This document shows, piece by piece, positions 13,842 through 14,720 of a DNA stretch of 14,720 nucleotides. The DNA is from Clostridiales bacterium (GTDB lineage: Bacteria > Bacillota > Clostridia > Christensenellales > Christensenellaceae): NCBI GenBank assembly GCA_019420265.1, contig JAHZHM010000275.1, positions 1 to 14,720 of the forward strand. The letters are read 5' to 3'. Numbering within the stretch: the first letter of the stretch is position 1; every line of letters begins with the position of its first letter. The translations under genes and the position numbers were made by a program. The notes beneath the pieces are model-generated. The model saw only the letters and a list, made by a program, of their open reading frames with translations. It was not told the origin of the DNA and searched no databases.

Positions 13842-14516
13842 TTAAAGCTTGTCAATGATGAGCAGTAGGCCAACTGTGTTGATGGCGAGGTTGGCAAACA
13901 TGTGCACCATCCAGGAGGCATAGAGGTTGTGATAGCGCTCGTTGATCCAGTTAAACAGCAGGCCCGCAAAAAACAGGCTAACCAGCATCAGGGCAAAAAC
14001 CAGGGGGGAAAACCAGCTGTGCATGATGGCGATATGGTAGAGGCTGAAAATGCCCGCGCTGAATAGATAGGCCAGCTTGGGGCCGGCGATCTCTTTGAGC
14101 ATGAGAAATGCAAAGCCGCGGAAGAAAAACTCCTCCAGCAGCGAATTGACAAGCGAGATATAGGCGCCCATGAGAAAAATATTCTCTTTGCTGCTTTGAA
14201 GCGAAGAGGAGACGGCCGACCAATCCACCAGCTTTCCTCCTAGAAGGAAGCCGCCGATGATCACGCCGTAAACCGCGAGGCCCAGAAAGAGCGGTTCGGT
14301 GAGATTGCGCCGGCTTTGCACGCGAAACAGATTGCGCAGCAGCGCGCGGTGGCGCGCCAGCCCATAGGCCAGCGGAAATGCCAGAAAGAGCGCAAGCTTG
14401 ATGACGGATTTGACTGTATAGGAAGGAACGATAACCGCATCCACGATTGCCATAATCAGGCAACCGAAAAATACCATTCCAATGATCAGCCAAACGCTGC
14501 GTTTTTCCTGCGCCAT
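13842..14516 (-). CDS. CPBP-family intramembrane metalloprotease (CAAX protease/Abi type)
   Basis: 224 residues on the minus strand. The start at 14516 follows GGGAGG; an in-frame ATG at 14570 has no ribosome site and lies upstream of the promoter -10. A very hydrophobic protein with about 6-8 membrane helices. The CPBP motifs are present: EEFFFR (E128, E129, R133), FSLYH (H161) and HMFAN (H205, N209), the presumed metal-binding and catalytic residues of the Rce1-like fold. Bacterial members have been linked to bacteriocin immunity, processing of small peptides, and stress responses. No bacteriocin or peptide gene is visible next to it, so the role stays open. It is monocistronic, with a TGCTATAAT promoter and a shared terminator. 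Confidence 0.88.
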   Translation of the reverse strand: MAQEKRSVWLIIGMVFFGCLIMAIVDAVIVPSYTVKSVIKLALFLAFPLAYGLARHRALLRNLFRVQSRRNLTEPLFLGLAVYGVIIGGFLLGGKLVDWSAVSSSLQSSKENIFLMGAYISLVNSLLEEFFFRGFAFLMLKEIAGPKLAYLFSAGIFSLYHIAIMHSWFSPLVFALMLVSLFFAGLLFNWINERYHNLYASWMVHMFANLAINTVGLLLIIDKL

Positions 14517-14543
14517 GGTGAGCCTCCCTGCCGGGTTTTCTCC

Positions 14544-14572
14544 ATTATAGCAAGAAGCCCAGGCGGGCACAA
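14544..14572 (-). promoter_or_regulatory. Promoter of the CPBP gene
   Basis: On the minus strand, TGC (14552-14550) followed by TATAAT (14549-14544) makes an extended -10. TTGTGC (14572-14567) at 17 bp is a weak -35. The leader before the ATG at 14516 would be about 20 nt. Confidence 0.7.
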
Positions 14573-14580
14573 GCGGGAAG

Positions 14581-14636
14581 GGCAGAAGTCTTGTTTAAGA
14601 TTTTTATAACTTAGGCAAGATGCTCCTGCCTTTTTT
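14581..14636 (+). terminator. Long hairpin with T-run, terminator-like on the plus strand
   Basis: GGCAGAAGTCTTG (14581-14593) pairs imperfectly with CAAGATGCTCCTGCC (14616-14630): GGCAG/CTGCC, one mismatch, AG/CT, a TG bulge, then TCTTG/CAAGA. TAAG/CTTA can pair inside the loop, and TTTTTT follows at 14631-14636. No plus-strand gene ends here inside the window, so what it would terminate is unclear. Confidence 0.45.
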
Positions 14637-14638
14637 CC

Positions 14639-14666
14639 ATCAGTGGAGGTGCAATCCCTCACTGAT
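14639..14666. repeat. Hairpin ATCAGTG/CACTGAT with TGCAAT loop
   Basis: ATCAGTG (14639-14645) pairs with CACTGAT (14660-14666), then after one bulged G, AGG (14647-14649) pairs with CCT (14657-14659). The tip read on the minus strand is GGGATTGCACC, which resembles the GGGTTGCACCC tip of the hairpins at 3382-3438 and 3482-3538. Confidence 0.65.
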
Positions 14667-14720
14667 TGAAGCGCGGCAAGCTTTTTTTCATCATAGGAGA
14701 AAGAAAAAATCCCCTCCATT

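Larger units (their letters stand above)
14571..14720. other. Structured non-coding region at the right edge
   Basis: No convincing gene. It contains a long imperfect hairpin (14581-14630) with a T-run, a second hairpin (14639-14666), and a further T-run at 14686-14692. On the minus strand an open frame runs from 14719 through 14486, but its peptide is Cys/Lys/Ser-rich and has no recognisable domain, and it runs into the CPBP gene in another frame. Confidence 0.5.

Noticed and set aside
14486..14719. Protein gene on the minus strand at the right edge
   Set aside because: It overlaps the CPBP gene's start and promoter, has no domain or visible ribosome site, and covers two hairpins with T-runs.

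Overview
The window looks like chromosomal DNA of a spore-forming Clostridia-type Firmicute with moderately high GC. Evidence: strong AGGAGG-type ribosome binding sites, sigma-A-like promoters, a BclA/exosporium-style collagen-like protein, a spore cortex-lytic (SleC-like) protein pair and a clostridial zinc-ribbon/YARHG membrane protein. The family or genus cannot be settled from the sequence. No tRNA, rRNA, CRISPR array, transposase or phage gene is visible.

Layout. 1-1143: 3' part of a collagen-like Gly-X-Y protein built on an 81-bp minisatellite and ending in a beta-rich head domain. 1330-1914: HD-domain hydrolase. 2052-3149: zinc-ribbon/YARHG membrane protein. 3150-3612: a non-coding stretch with a terminator and an unusual exact-period 100-bp tandem repeat carrying a promoter -10 element and a long hairpin. 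3613-5349: a Big_2/CapA lipoprotein. 5350-5529: a non-coding stretch with a possible structured RNA and a bidirectional terminator. 5530-6021 (minus): a second HD protein. 6143-7093: a membrane-anchored alpha/beta hydrolase, convergent with and overlapping by 4 bp a minus-strand two-gene operon (8916-7090) that looks like a clostridial SleC-type protein split into two reading frames. 9042-9551: dUTPase. 9787-12365: a self-contained metal-resistance operon (strong promoter, perfect operator palindrome, ArsR/SmtB sensor, free HMA metallochaperone, P1B-2 Zn/Cd/Pb ATPase, terminator). 12471-13805: aminopeptidase C. 13842-14516 (minus): CPBP membrane protease. 14571-14720: structured non-coding DNA of unknown role.

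How the genes relate. Most are single-gene units, each with its own extended -10 promoter (TGnTATAAT) and an intrinsic terminator; the same promoter form is seen on both strands. Two real operons stand out. The metal operon is regulated by its own first gene through a palindrome just downstream of the -10. The SleC-like pair separates the prealbumin-like N-terminal module from the SpoIID/peptidoglycan-binding module. The collagen-like protein and the SleC-like pair point to the spore surface and to spore germination.

Most novel-looking signals: the 100-bp promoter/hairpin tandem repeat ahead of the CapA lipoprotein gene, the possible structured RNA after it, the split SleC architecture, and the double hairpin at the right edge. 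No wholly new multi-gene system is convincingly visible.
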